Source of the DNA: an uncultured Pelagibacteraceae bacterium
GTDB lineage: Bacteria > Pseudomonadota > Alphaproteobacteria > Pelagibacterales > Pelagibacteraceae
NCBI GenBank assembly: GCA_902531885.1
Contig: CACAFZ010000006.1
Coordinates: forward strand, 1 to 39,408
DNA length: 39,408 bases
Direction: 5' to 3'
Position numbers and translations under genes: made by a program. Below the pieces are notes generated by a model. It was not told where the DNA came from, searched no databases, and was given only the letters and a program-made list of their open reading frames with translations. Of this stretch, positions 24,798 through 34,440 are shown one piece after another. Numbering within the stretch: the stretch's first letter is position 1; each line of letters opens with the position of its first letter.

Positions 24798-25829
24798 CTA
24801 ATTAAATCTCTTATTGTCAATTCCACCTAAGAATTTAGGTAATATTTTTTTTATATACCATTTGAAACTCGCGATAAAAATATTTTTAGAATTATAACCA
24901 TTTTTAATCATAAAAAATTTTATATTTTTTTTTGAAAAATATTTTGCTGCTGCAATCACATTGCTATTTACACCTATTACATGTTTTAAATTACTCAATA
25001 ATAGCATATCAACAATATTCTCTTTTCCAATTTCGTATCTAATTTTCTTAGATTCTTCAAAAAAAATATTATTTTTTTTAGTAAAGTTTTTTGAGTAATA
25101 AATTAAATTTGGAAATTCATTTTTCAAGAACTTTAAATATTTTTTTTCTTCAGTTACTAAGAATATTTTATGATATTTATATTTATTATTTAATTTATGA
25201 ATTAAATTTACTATTTGACTTTTTGTAGCTGGATAAGGGTGTCTTTCTCTATTTTTATAATCTGTTCCTCTAAAATGAACTCCAAGAACCTTTTTATTAA
25301 AAAAGTTCTTTTTATAAAATATATCTTTTTCTTTAATTAAAAATTTCTTTATTTTTATAAACTTTTTAAAAATTCTTTTATGTTCTTTATTTAAATTTTC
25401 AAAACTATCAAAATAATAGTTTCCTCTTGTTTTCCCATCAGTTATTATTACATTTTTACTGGAATAGACTTCCTTTAATGAATACCTTGAAACAGGTTCA
25501 AAATAATAATTCCAAGAATTTTTTATTCCTTTAATACTTATTTTTTCATTATAAAGAGTAAAATAATTTTCCATATCAACGATAGGAATAAAGTTTAATT
25601 TTTGAGCAATATATAAATGATGTATTACATAATTCAGGTTTGAAAACATGCCACCTCCTGGTGACCTTTGAATAACATAAAATATTTTTTTTGGGTTCTT
25701 TTTTCCGTAATTCAAAACTTTATAATAAAGTTTATCATTTTCTGAAATTGATTTTTTTATTTTTTTTTTATTAAAATATACTTTTGCATCTCTTCTGTTA
25801 ATTAAATATTTCCTTAAAATTTCTTTCAT
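24798..25829 (-). CDS. Putative O-fucosyltransferase-like (GT-B) glycosyltransferase
   Basis: The 343-residue protein has PGGGMFSNLNYVIHHLYIAQKLNFIPIVDMENY near residue 53 and VLGVHFRGTDYKNRERHPYPATKSQIVNLI near 182, then KIFLVTEEKKYLKFLKNEFPN. The H-x-R-G-T-D motif is that of the GDP-fucose binding region of the alpha-1,6 and O-fucosyltransferase superfamily (NodZ, FUT8, POFUT). There is no membrane segment or signal peptide. The protein is unusually rich in Lys, Ile, Asn and Phe and the DNA full of A and T runs compared with its neighbours, which may mean later gain. It stands between core genes and tRNA-Leu. The exact sugar and acceptor are unknown. Confidence 0.6.
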   Translation of the reverse strand: MKEILRKYLINRRDAKVYFNKKKIKKSISENDKLYYKVLNYGKKNPKKIFYVIQRSPGGGMFSNLNYVIHHLYIAQKLNFIPIVDMENYFTLYNEKISIKGIKNSWNYYFEPVSRYSLKEVYSSKNVIITDGKTRGNYYFDSFENLNKEHKRIFKKFIKIKKFLIKEKDIFYKKNFFNKKVLGVHFRGTDYKNRERHPYPATKSQIVNLIHKLNNKYKYHKIFLVTEEKKYLKFLKNEFPNLIYYSKNFTKKNNIFFEESKKIRYEIGKENIVDMLLLSNLKHVIGVNSNVIAAAKYFSKKNIKFFMIKNGYNSKNIFIASFKWYIKKILPKFLGGIDNKRFN

Positions 25830-25958
25830 ATTTAAATTGATTAAGATTGTTAATATTTTTTCAATTTCTAGTTATTTTATATTTTATCTAAAATTTTACT
25901 TAAGGTAAATTTAATTTTTACACTTTGTTAGATTTGTCGATTTATCCTAAATTCTTGT

Positions 25959-26041
25959 GCGGTCAGAGAGACTCGAACTCTCATGAGGAAACCCTCACTT
26001 GGCCCTCAACCAAGCCTGTCTACCAATTTCAGCATGACCGC
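25959..26041 (-). tRNA. tRNA-Leu (anticodon GAG)
   Basis: On the minus strand the sequence folds into a class II tRNA of 83 bases: a 7-pair acceptor stem GCGGTCA/TGACCGC, a D arm with TTGGTAGAC, an anticodon stem CTTGG/CCAAG around the loop TTGAGGG (anticodon GAG, reading CUC and CUU), a long variable arm TGAGG-GTTT-CCTCA and a T arm GAGAG-TTCGAGT-CTCTC. CCA is not encoded. The long variable arm is typical of tRNA-Leu. Confidence 0.97.
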
Positions 26042-26050
26042 TTGTGCGTC

Positions 26051-26079
26051 AGAATAATTGAATGACATTTATGTTTCAA
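26051..26079 (-). promoter_or_regulatory. Possible promoter of tRNA-Leu
   Basis: On the minus strand TTGAAA (plus 26074-26079) and TATTCT (plus 26051-26056) are spaced 17 bases apart and sit just before the tRNA, giving a 5' leader of only a few bases. The match to the consensus is moderate. Confidence 0.45.
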
Positions 26080-26096
26080 CTTGATACATTTGTTTT

Positions 26097-27086
26097 ATGG
26101 AATTTACTGCTGAAATTAAAAAAGCTACTGAGCCAATTTATCAAAAAATTTCTATGGCTATTCCTGAAATCGAGTGGCCAAGTCATGCTCCATATATTTA
26201 TAAAATTAATAAATTAAAAAAAGAAAAGAATGCCGTTATACTTGCTCATAATTATCAAACCCCAGAAATCTATCATGGCATATCAGATTTTTCAGCCGAT
26301 TCGCTTGCCTTAGCTGTCGAGGCAGCTAGAACAAATGCAGATATTATTGTTATGTGTGGCGTACACTTCATGGCAGAAACTGCAAAACTAATGAGTCCGA
26401 ATAAAAAAGTATTACTTCCAGATATGAGTGCAGGTTGTTCATTATCTTCATCTATAACTGGTAGAGATGTAAGAAATTTAAAAAAGAAGTACCCAGGTGT
26501 TCCTGTTGTATCTTATGTAAATACCTCTGCTGATGTTAAATCTGAGACCGATGTATGTTGTACTTCGGCTAACGCTGTCAAAATTGTGAATTCACTCGGA
26601 GCTAAAAAAGTAATTTTTTTACCTGATGATTATTTGGCAAAATATGTAGCATCACAAACAGATGTTGAAATTATATCTTGGAAAGGAACATGCGAAGTGC
26701 ATGAGCGATTTAATGACGAAGAAATAAATGAAATTAGAAAAAACAATCCTGGCATTAAAGTAATTGCTCATCCAGAATGCCCACCTGATGTTATAAAAGC
26801 AAGTGATTTCACTGGATCTACTAGTGGAATGATTAAATATGTAAAAGATAACCAGCCAGAAAAAGTTATGATGGTAACAGAATGCTCAATGAGCGATAAT
26901 GTTCAGGTAGATAATCCAAAAGTTAAATTTATAAGACCATGTAATTTATGTCCTCATATGAAAAAAATTACTCTTCCTAAGATTTTAGATTGTCTGCAAA
27001 ACGAAACTAACGAGATTTTAATGAATAAAGATACAATTGAGAGAGCAAGAAAATCAGTGGAAAGAATGACTGAAATAGGCAGATAA
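26097..27086 (+). CDS. nadA: Quinolinate synthase NadA
   Basis: The 329-residue enzyme condenses iminoaspartate with dihydroxyacetone phosphate to give quinolinate, the pyridine precursor of NAD. Motifs include VILAHNYQTPEIYHGISDFSADSLALA, VMCGVHFMAETAKLMSP, CSLSSSIT, YVNTSADVKSETDVCCTSANAV, HPECPPDV, STSGMI and CNLCPHMKKITL. Three of these Cys (Cys in MCGVHFMAE, in the ECPP segment region and in CNLC) hold the oxygen-sensitive 4Fe-4S cluster. It is followed 5 bases later by nadC. No nadB lies here. Confidence 0.96.
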   Translation: MEFTAEIKKATEPIYQKISMAIPEIEWPSHAPYIYKINKLKKEKNAVILAHNYQTPEIYHGISDFSADSLALAVEAARTNADIIVMCGVHFMAETAKLMSPNKKVLLPDMSAGCSLSSSITGRDVRNLKKKYPGVPVVSYVNTSADVKSETDVCCTSANAVKIVNSLGAKKVIFLPDDYLAKYVASQTDVEIISWKGTCEVHERFNDEEINEIRKNNPGIKVIAHPECPPDVIKASDFTGSTSGMIKYVKDNQPEKVMMVTECSMSDNVQVDNPKVKFIRPCNLCPHMKKITLPKILDCLQNETNEILMNKDTIERARKSVERMTEIGR

Positions 27087-27091
27087 AATCT

Positions 27092-27925
27092 GTGTCAAAA
27101 ATAATATTAAGCAAAAATTTTATTAAAAAAGTTTGTAAATCAGCATTAAAAGAAGATGTGTATCCATTAGGAGATATTTCCTCAAAGCTTTTAAAACAAA
27201 ATATAAAAAAAAAATTAAAATTAATTTCCAATCAAACAGGAATAATTGGAGGTTTAGAGTTTGCAATACAAACATTTAAATTAATTGACGAAAAAATTAA
27301 AATTAATTTTAAAAAAAAAGAAGGAGATAAAGTTAAAAAAGGAGATTTAATTGCTGTAATCGAAGGCAATATAAGACATATATTAACAGGTGAAAGAGTT
27401 GTATTAAATTTCTTGTCCCATATATCCGGAATAGCCACTAAAACAAATCAATTTGTAATAAAAGTAAGAAAAAAAAGTAAGATCTGTTGCACAAGAAAAA
27501 CAATACCAAATTTTAGATTGATTCAGAAATATGCTGTAAAATTAGGAGGTGGTACTAATCATAGATTTAATTTGAGTGATGAATATTTAATAAAAGATAA
27601 TCATATTGCAAGTACAGATATAAATAAACTAATCCAATTAGCTATAAGAAGAAAAAGAAATAAAATAATAACAGTAGAAATAGACAGTTTTGATCAATTA
27701 AAAAAAATAATTGGTTTAAAATTTGATAGAATATTATTCGATAATATGAGTCCTAAAATTTTAAAAAAATGTGTTAAACTTTCAAAAAAACTTTATGAAA
27801 CAGAAGCATCAGGTGGAATTACATTAAAAAATGTAAAAAAAATTTCTAACACCGGTGTCGAAAGAATTTCTGTTGGATCGCTTACACATTCTTTTAATTC
27901 TTTAGATTTGAAGTTAGAAATTTAA
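27092..27925 (+). CDS. nadC: Nicotinate-nucleotide pyrophosphorylase (carboxylating) NadC
   Basis: The 277-residue protein converts quinolinate and phosphoribosyl pyrophosphate into nicotinate mononucleotide, the step after NadA. Motifs: KEDVYPLGDISS, ILTGERVVLNFLSHISGIAT, CCTRKTIPNFRLIQKYAVKLGGGTNHRFNLSDEYLIKDNHI, TVEIDSFDQL, LFDNMSP and EASGGITLKNV, then ISVGSLTHS. The start is GTG (27092), 5 bases after the nadA stop; the normal N-terminus follows. The end overlaps ppdK on the other strand by 4 bases. Confidence 0.95.
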   Translation: MSKIILSKNFIKKVCKSALKEDVYPLGDISSKLLKQNIKKKLKLISNQTGIIGGLEFAIQTFKLIDEKIKINFKKKEGDKVKKGDLIAVIEGNIRHILTGERVVLNFLSHISGIATKTNQFVIKVRKKSKICCTRKTIPNFRLIQKYAVKLGGGTNHRFNLSDEYLIKDNHIASTDINKLIQLAIRRKRNKIITVEIDSFDQLKKIIGLKFDRILFDNMSPKILKKCVKLSKKLYETEASGGITLKNVKKISNTGVERISVGSLTHSFNSLDLKLEI

Positions 27926-30582
27926 TTTTTTTTTAATTCTGCTTGAGCAGCAGCTAATCTTGCAATAGGTACTCTGTAGGGTGAGCATGACACATAATTT
28001 AATCCAGTCTTAGAGCAAAAATCTATACTCTTTGGGTCTCCACCATGTTCTCCACATATTCCTAATTTGATTTTTTTATTTTGTTTTTTACCTTTGGATA
28101 CAGCAATCTCAATTAAATCTCCTACCCCATCATCAATCGATACAAATGGGTCTATATCAAATATTTTATTTTCAATATAATCGTTTAAAAATTTTCCACT
28201 ATCATCTCTACTGATTCCAAATGTAGTCTGAGTTAAGTCATTAGTTCCAAAACTAAAAAATTCAGCATGTTTTGCAATATCTTTTGCTTTTATTGCAGCT
28301 CTTGGAAGTTCAATCATCGTACCAACCAAAAACTTTATTTTAATCTTGTTTTCTATTTGAACTTGTTTTGCTACCCTTATTACTAATTCTTTCATTATTT
28401 TTATTTCTGACTCTGTAGAAACCAGAGGTATCATTATTTCCGGAATAATTGATTTATATTTTTTATTTTTACATTCAACTAAAGCTTCAAATATAGCTCT
28501 ACATTGCATTTCATAAATTTCTGGAAAAGATATTCCCAACCTACAACCTCTATGACCAAGCATAGGATTATGCTCGTGTAGTTCATTAATTCTTCCTTCT
28601 ACTTCATTTACTGATAAGTTTAATGATTTTGATACATCATCTATTTCTTTTTTGTTTTTTGGAAGAAATTCATGAAGAGGTGGATCTAATAGTCTTACAG
28701 TAACTGGAAGACCGTTCATTGTTTTAAATATCTCAGTGAAATCACTTTTTTGATGAGGTAAAAGTTTTGATAAAGCTCTATGTCTGTCATCTTTAGATTT
28801 TGATAGTATCATTTGTCTAACAGATAGAATTCGTTCCTCATCAAAAAACATGTGCTCAGTTCTACAAAGACCTATACCTTCGGCCCCAAATTCTCTTGCT
28901 GTTTTAGAATCTGATGGAGTCTCTGCATTGGCTCTAATTTTTAATTTTTTAAATTCTTCAGACCATTTCATTATTTTAGAAAAATCACCTGAAATTTCTG
29001 GTTTAACTGTTTTTACCTCTCCTAGAATCACTCTTCCAGTGGAACCATCGATAGTTATTACATCTCCTTCTTTAACTTCAAAATTTTTTGATTTAAAAAT
29101 TTTATTTTTATAATCAATTTCGATCTCACTAGAACCAGAAACACAAGGTCTTCCCATTCCCCTTGCGACAACAGCTGCATGACTTGTCATTCCTCCTCTT
29201 GCCGTTAAAATACCTTTTGCGGAATGCATTCCATGAATATCTTCGGGAGAAGTTTCTATTCTGACTAATATAGTATTCTGCATCATCTCATTTAATCTTA
29301 CTGCTTCCTCAGAAGTAAATACAACTTTTCCACTTGCGGCTCCTGGCGAAGCTGGCAAGCCTGTGGCGATAACTTTAAATTTTGTATTTTCATCTAGTGT
29401 TGGATGCAATAATTTATCAAGAGAATTAGGATCTACTCTTAATACTGCTTCTTTTTTTGAAATAAGTTTTTCTTTGTACATATCAACTGCAATTTTTACT
29501 GCAGATTTTGCTGTTCTTTTTCCCGATCTGGTTTGAAGCATCCATAGCTTTTTATTTTCTACAGTAAATTCAACATCTTGCATATCTTTGTAATGTTTTT
29601 CTAAAATTCTTAAATTTTTTTTAAGTTCATTGAAAACTTTGGGAAAGGACTCTTGCATTGATTTTCCATTTGAATTTGAAACTTTGTTTGCTTTTTTTGT
29701 AATGTGTTGTGGTGTTCTTGTTCCAGCTACTACATCTTCGCCTTGAGCATTAATTAAGTATTCTCCATAAATTTCATTTTTTCCGTTTGAAGGATCTCTA
29801 GTAAAAACTACACCAGTGGCACAATCATCTCCCATGTTTCCAAAAACCATTGATTGAATATTTACAGCAGTTCCCCAATTTGAAGGTATTTGATTTAATT
29901 TTCTGTAAACTTTTGCTCTATTGCTGTTCCATGAAAGAAATACCGCACCAATAGCTCCATTTAATTGCTCAAAAACATTTTGGGGAAAATCTTTTTTAGT
30001 TTTATTTTTTACTAAATCTTTAAAATCATTAATCAAACCTTCCAAATCATTTTCATCTAAATCTGTATCTAATAAGACACCTTTGGTTAATTTAAAATTT
30101 TCAATTAAATCCTCAAAATTATAAGACTCTACACCAAGAACAACATCTGAATACATCTGTATAAATCTTCGATAACTATCTTTTGCAAATCTTATATTTT
30201 TAGTTTTATTTGCTAGGGCAATTACAGTTTGATCATTTAATCCTAGGTTTAAAATAGTGTCCATCATACCGGGCATTGAAACTCGAGCACCCGATCTAAC
30301 TGAGACCAGTAAAGGATTTTTTATACAACCAAATTTTTTTTCAGTATCCTTTTCTATTATTTTTAATTCTTTTTTTATTTCATTGAATAATCTTGAATTA
30401 ATTTTCTTCTTGTTTTTGTAAAATAATTCACAAGCTGCTGTAGAAATTGTAAAACCTGGTGGAACTGGAAAACCTAGCTTGCCCATTTCAGCAAGATTTG
30501 CACCTTTTCCACCTAAAATATTTTTTTGATTAATAAATTTTTTAGTTTCTTTAGATTTAAAGTTAAATACTATTTTTTTCAC
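27922..30582 (-). CDS. ppdK: Pyruvate, phosphate dikinase
   Basis: The 886-residue enzyme interconverts pyruvate, ATP and phosphate with phosphoenolpyruvate, AMP and pyrophosphate. N-terminal ATP-grasp (GGKGANLAEMGKLGFPVPPGFTIST, RSGARVSMPGMMDTILNLG, AVNIQSMVFGN), the central phosphohistidine domain with GGMTSHAAVVARGMGRPCV (catalytic His), and a C-terminal TIM barrel with EGIGLCRTEHMFF, GHRGCRLGI, FSFGTNDLTQTTFG and CGEHGGDP are all present. The start is GTG, overlapping the glyS stop by one base (TAGTG). Being after sppA-glyQ-glyS it should be cotranscribed with them. Confidence 0.96.
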   Translation of the reverse strand: MKKIVFNFKSKETKKFINQKNILGGKGANLAEMGKLGFPVPPGFTISTAACELFYKNKKKINSRLFNEIKKELKIIEKDTEKKFGCIKNPLLVSVRSGARVSMPGMMDTILNLGLNDQTVIALANKTKNIRFAKDSYRRFIQMYSDVVLGVESYNFEDLIENFKLTKGVLLDTDLDENDLEGLINDFKDLVKNKTKKDFPQNVFEQLNGAIGAVFLSWNSNRAKVYRKLNQIPSNWGTAVNIQSMVFGNMGDDCATGVVFTRDPSNGKNEIYGEYLINAQGEDVVAGTRTPQHITKKANKVSNSNGKSMQESFPKVFNELKKNLRILEKHYKDMQDVEFTVENKKLWMLQTRSGKRTAKSAVKIAVDMYKEKLISKKEAVLRVDPNSLDKLLHPTLDENTKFKVIATGLPASPGAASGKVVFTSEEAVRLNEMMQNTILVRIETSPEDIHGMHSAKGILTARGGMTSHAAVVARGMGRPCVSGSSEIEIDYKNKIFKSKNFEVKEGDVITIDGSTGRVILGEVKTVKPEISGDFSKIMKWSEEFKKLKIRANAETPSDSKTAREFGAEGIGLCRTEHMFFDEERILSVRQMILSKSKDDRHRALSKLLPHQKSDFTEIFKTMNGLPVTVRLLDPPLHEFLPKNKKEIDDVSKSLNLSVNEVEGRINELHEHNPMLGHRGCRLGISFPEIYEMQCRAIFEALVECKNKKYKSIIPEIMIPLVSTESEIKIMKELVIRVAKQVQIENKIKIKFLVGTMIELPRAAIKAKDIAKHAEFFSFGTNDLTQTTFGISRDDSGKFLNDYIENKIFDIDPFVSIDDGVGDLIEIAVSKGKKQNKKIKLGICGEHGGDPKSIDFCSKTGLNYVSCSPYRVPIARLAAAQAELKKN

Positions 30583-32651
30583 TATGCGCTTTCAATTTTA
30601 GAAAAATTTAAATAATTATCGAAAGTTTTACATAACATTTGCAAAAGTTCCAAACGATTTTTTTTAATCGAAATATCTTTATCATTAACTATAACGTTAT
30701 CAAAAAAATCAGAAACTTCTTTTTTTGTAGAAGCTAGATTATTTAAAGTTTTTTCATAGTTTTCTTCTCTTCCTATATTTGAAAAATATTTTCTTAAACT
30801 CTGTATTTTTTGATATAAATACTTTTCATAATCATTATTGAAAAGAATTGGATCAGTAGAATTAGAAAGTTCAATAGTTTTGTCTTTTAGCTCATCATTT
30901 AGAATATTTGAAGCTCTCTTGTAGCTAAACATAACATCGTCACCAACATTTTTATTTATTAACTTGTTAAGAGTAATTGATTTTTTGTAAATTTTAAGAA
31001 TATTTTCTATACCATATGAAGATACCGCAGATTCTATAATATCAGGTCTGATATATTTTTCTTTCATATAATTTTTTACTCTATCAACAAAAAAAATATT
31101 TAAATCTTTATTAATTTCTTTTTGATTAAATTTCTTTCCTTGTTCTTCATATAAGGTACAAGAATAATTAATTAATTCCTTAAGATTAAAATTTTTATTA
31201 TTTTCTATGATTAATCTCATTAATCCAAGTGCAGATCTTCTCAATGCAAAAGGATCCCTTGAGCTAGTTGGTTTTAACCCAATCCCAAAAAAACCTACTA
31301 AAGTATCCAATTTATCACTAAATGATAATGCTAAACTGTAAGATTTTTTTGGTAGTTTGCTTTCCGGTCCTAATGGTAGATAATGTTCACTCACTGCTAA
31401 ACAAACTTCTTTTTCAAAACCCTGTTCTTCGGCAAAATATCCTCCAAGAATTCCTTGTAGCTCAGGAAATTCTCCAACTAAATCTGATAGCAAATCTACC
31501 TTGCAAATTGAGGATGCAATTTCTATTTTTTCTTTACTTATTAATAGTTCATCAGAAATTAAACCGCTAAGTTTTCTAATTCTATAAACTTTATCTAAGT
31601 AAGTGCCTAAACCTTTAAAAAAATTAATATTTTTAAGTTTGGCTACTTGTTTAACTAAGCTCTGTGATTTATTTTTTTTCCAAAAAAATTGAGCATCGTT
31701 TAACCTTGCTTCTACAACCCTTTGATTACCAATTTTAATTAACCCCTTAGTATCCTTAATGTTTGCTACAACTAGAAAACTATTGGTTAAGTTTTTTTTT
31801 TCATCAAAAGTGGGAAAGTATTTTTGATGAGATTTCATAGTAATAATTAATATTTCCTTAGGAATTGACAAAAATTTTGAATCAAATTCACAAAGAATTA
31901 TGTTTGGACATTCTACTAAATTGGTTACTTCTGTTAAAAGTTTTTGATCTATTTCTATTCCAAGTTCTTTTTTTTTAGAAATTTTATTTAATTGATTTTC
32001 AATAAATTTTTTTCTTATGTTGTGGTCAAGTATAATACCTTTTTTTTTAAGACAAGAATTATAGTCTTTAAAATTAGTAAACCTTTTCGTTTTATCTTCA
32101 AATTCTTTATCTAAAAAAGTAAAATAAGAACTTTCCAAATGATGAAGCTTAAATTTTATCAAAGATCCGTTAAATACAGCCAAAATAGATTTCAATGGTC
32201 TTCCCCAATACAGCTCATTTTCACCCCATTTCATAGATTTTTTCCAAGATACTTTTTCTAAAATGGAAGCTAGGTTCTTTTCAAGTAAATCAATAGTTTT
32301 AATTTTATTGGCAGAAGTTTTAAAAAAATAAAAACTCCCCTTTTCTGTTTCTTTTTTATATATATCTTGTTGGTTTATTTTATTTGATTTTAAAAATCCA
32401 TCTATAGCTTCTTTGGGTGCATTTATACTTGGTCCTCTAATTTCTTTGGCCTTTTTTGTTAAAGTTGATTCAATATTTTCAAAATAAATTACAAGTCTAT
32501 TTGGAGTTGAATAGCTTTCAGATTTTCCTTTATAGGAAATATCTTCCTTATCAAAAAAATTTTTAATGCTTAATATTAAATTTTCTCTAGCGTTTATCTG
32601 CAAATTTGTAGGAATTTCCTCAGTGAATAGTTCTAAAAACAATTCTGCCAT
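30582..32651 (-). CDS. glyS: Glycyl-tRNA synthetase beta subunit
   Basis: The 689-residue protein is the beta chain of the bacterial alpha2beta2 glycyl-tRNA synthetase. It opens with the family N-terminus LFLELFTEEIPTNLQINARENL, followed by RGPSINAPKEAIDGFLKSN, MKWGENELYWGRPLKSILAV, KSHQKYFPTFD, VVEARLNDAQFFWKKNK and FSDKLDTLVGFFGIGLKPTSSRDPFALRRSALG. Length is usual. It has tRNA-binding and other roles, while glycine activation is in GlyQ, encoded 2 bases upstream. Confidence 0.95.
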   Translation of the reverse strand: MAELFLELFTEEIPTNLQINARENLILSIKNFFDKEDISYKGKSESYSTPNRLVIYFENIESTLTKKAKEIRGPSINAPKEAIDGFLKSNKINQQDIYKKETEKGSFYFFKTSANKIKTIDLLEKNLASILEKVSWKKSMKWGENELYWGRPLKSILAVFNGSLIKFKLHHLESSYFTFLDKEFEDKTKRFTNFKDYNSCLKKKGIILDHNIRKKFIENQLNKISKKKELGIEIDQKLLTEVTNLVECPNIILCEFDSKFLSIPKEILIITMKSHQKYFPTFDEKKNLTNSFLVVANIKDTKGLIKIGNQRVVEARLNDAQFFWKKNKSQSLVKQVAKLKNINFFKGLGTYLDKVYRIRKLSGLISDELLISKEKIEIASSICKVDLLSDLVGEFPELQGILGGYFAEEQGFEKEVCLAVSEHYLPLGPESKLPKKSYSLALSFSDKLDTLVGFFGIGLKPTSSRDPFALRRSALGLMRLIIENNKNFNLKELINYSCTLYEEQGKKFNQKEINKDLNIFFVDRVKNYMKEKYIRPDIIESAVSSYGIENILKIYKKSITLNKLINKNVGDDVMFSYKRASNILNDELKDKTIELSNSTDPILFNNDYEKYLYQKIQSLRKYFSNIGREENYEKTLNNLASTKKEVSDFFDNVIVNDKDISIKKNRLELLQMLCKTFDNYLNFSKIESA

Positions 32652-32653
32652 TT

Positions 32654-33532
32654 TTAATTTTGACTATTTACCCAAATTTGTCCAATTGATTTTGTAAGCT
32701 CTCTTATTTTTGAAATATATTCTGCCCTTTGTGCAACACTTATTGCTCCTCTGGCATCTAGTAAATTAAATACATGGCTTGCTTTTAAACATTGGTCGTA
32801 CGCAGGTAAAGAAAGTTTTTTTTCAACTAATAATTTTGCTTCTTTTTCCACTATTTCAAAAACTTTAAAAAGATTTTCTGTATTCGCATGTTCAAAATTA
32901 TAAGCTGAGAATTCTTTTTCTGCTTGATGAAATACTTCTTTATATAAAACTCCTTCGTTGTTCCAAACTAAATCAAAAACATTTTTTTTTTCTTGAGTAA
33001 ACATACATATTCTTTCAAGTCCATAAGTTAGTTCAACAGATATAGGATTGCATTCTATTCCAGCCATTTGTTGAAAGTATGTAAATTGAGTAATTTCCAT
33101 TCCATCACACCACACTTCCCATCCCAAGCCAGCTGCACCTAATGTTGGGCTTTCCCAGTCATCCTCTACAAACCTAATGTCATGTTCATGATGTTTTATT
33201 CCAATAACGCTCAAACTATTTAAATACAATTTTTTTATATTTTTAGGAGAAGGTTTAATTAATACTTGAAATTGATAATAGTGTTGCAGTCTGTTTGGAT
33301 TGTCTCCATATCTACCATCTGTTGGTCTTCTTGAGGGTTGAACATATGCTGCTTTCCATGGTTTAGGTCCTAAAGATCTTAATGTAGTAGCAGGATGGAA
33401 AGTTCCTGCTCCAACTTCCATATCGTAAGGTTGTAAAATTACACAACCTTTTTTACTCCAGTATTTTTGAAGATTTAATATAGTGTCCTGGAAAGTTTGT
33501 ATTATTTTTTTTATTTTTTTTTTAGAGGCCAT
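32654..33532 (-). CDS. glyQ: Glycyl-tRNA synthetase alpha subunit
   Basis: The 292-residue protein is the catalytic alpha chain of glycyl-tRNA synthetase. Motifs: [69 protein letters not shown] and [41 protein letters not shown]. The match is very tight through the family. The start lies 11 bases inside the end of the S49 peptidase gene; the extension [25 protein letters not shown] is reasonable for the family. Confidence 0.97.
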   Translation of the reverse strand: MASKKKIKKIIQTFQDTILNLQKYWSKKGCVILQPYDMEVGAGTFHPATTLRSLGPKPWKAAYVQPSRRPTDGRYGDNPNRLQHYYQFQVLIKPSPKNIKKLYLNSLSVIGIKHHEHDIRFVEDDWESPTLGAAGLGWEVWCDGMEITQFTYFQQMAGIECNPISVELTYGLERICMFTQEKKNVFDLVWNNEGVLYKEVFHQAEKEFSAYNFEHANTENLFKVFEIVEKEAKLLVEKKLSLPAYDQCLKASHVFNLLDARGAISVAQRAEYISKIRELTKSIGQIWVNSQN

Positions 33533-34331
33533 ATCTTTGCCAGATAGATCTTTCTTCTAAAATACTTATCACTTGTTCTGCATTGTTTTCTGATGATGAT
33601 AATCTTTTAGCTAACCAACCTTTTGGTTTTTCAAATTTTTTAATAACAACATTTTCTCCAAATTTTTCTCTTAGTATTTCATCCGCATTTCCAATTCCAT
33701 CTATTAAACCTAATTCTTTTGACTTTCTTCCAGACCAAAACTCACCCGAAAATAATTCAATTTCAGTATCTTTTTTTAATTTAGTTGATCTACTTTTTTC
33801 AACAACTTCTATAAAATCTTTGTGTAAATCCAGTTGAATGCTTTTTAATCTTTCTATATCCTCTTGCTTTTCTTCCATAAATGGATCCAAGGTGCTTTTA
33901 TTTTTTCCAGCTGTATAAACTCTCCTTTGCACTCCTATTTTTTTAATTAAATCTTTAAAGCCAAATGAAGAATAAATTACTCCTATTGAACCAACTATTG
34001 AACTTTGATTTGCATAAATTTCATCTCCTGCGCAAGCAATTAAATATCCGCCAGATGCAGCTACATCTTCAGCAAAAACTATAACTTTTTTCTTATTCTT
34101 TTTTGCCTGTTGTCTTATTAAATCATGTATTAAATGAGATTGAACAGGTGAACCACCGGGTGAATTTATTGATATTGCCACAGCCGGTGCCTTTTTAATT
34201 GCAAAAGCTTTTTTTATTATTTCCTCTTGCCCAGAAAAATCTATTCCTTGCTTAAATTTACCAACATTTCCTATTACTCCGTTTAGTTTTATATGTGGAA
34301 TAATTTTCTTTTTTTTGAAAAATGAAATCAT
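33522..34331 (-). CDS. S49-family serine peptidase, SppA/SohB-like
   Basis: The 269-residue protein has the S49 fold: [22 protein letters not shown], the catalytic Ser in [21 protein letters not shown], then [16 protein letters not shown] and the Lys region [19 protein letters not shown], followed by [21 protein letters not shown]. These are the marks of signal peptide peptidase A and SohB, which use a Ser-Lys pair. The N-terminus ([18 protein letters not shown]) has no membrane helix, so this is a short soluble or peripheral form. It is the first gene of an operon with glyQ, glyS and ppdK. The substrate is presumably leftover signal peptides. Confidence 0.88.
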   Translation of the reverse strand: MISFFKKKKIIPHIKLNGVIGNVGKFKQGIDFSGQEEIIKKAFAIKKAPAVAISINSPGGSPVQSHLIHDLIRQQAKKNKKKVIVFAEDVAASGGYLIACAGDEIYANQSSIVGSIGVIYSSFGFKDLIKKIGVQRRVYTAGKNKSTLDPFMEEKQEDIERLKSIQLDLHKDFIEVVEKSRSTKLKKDTEIELFSGEFWSGRKSKELGLIDGIGNADEILREKFGENVVIKKFEKPKGWLAKRLSSSENNAEQVISILEERSIWQRYGL

Positions 34332-34393
34332 ACTAATGCTTATAAAATTTTTAGTTTAATATAAAGTCTCCTTATAGTTGTAGTTTCGGGTGC

Positions 34394-34425
34394 GTCAATT
34401 GATAAGTATAATATTGTGTCAATTG
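34394..34425. repeat. Direct repeat GTCAATTG around the ispB promoter
   Basis: GTCAATTG occurs at 34394-34401 and 34418-34425, 24 bases apart, each preceded by TGCG or TGTG, so eleven bases match with one difference. A perfect -10 box TATAAT lies between them at 34407-34412 with no good -35. The pair may be regulator sites for the polyprenyl synthase gene. Confidence 0.4.
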
Positions 34426-34440
34426 TACTAACTTATTCTA

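Noticed and set aside
25830-25958. Terminator hairpin after tRNA-Leu (AAATTTAC / GTAAAATTT)
   Set aside because: The stem is AT-only with a bulge and is not followed by a clean T run on the minus strand.
26097-27925. Complete NAD biosynthesis operon with nadB
   Set aside because: Only nadA and nadC are present; no L-aspartate oxidase or aspartate dehydrogenase gene is in the window.
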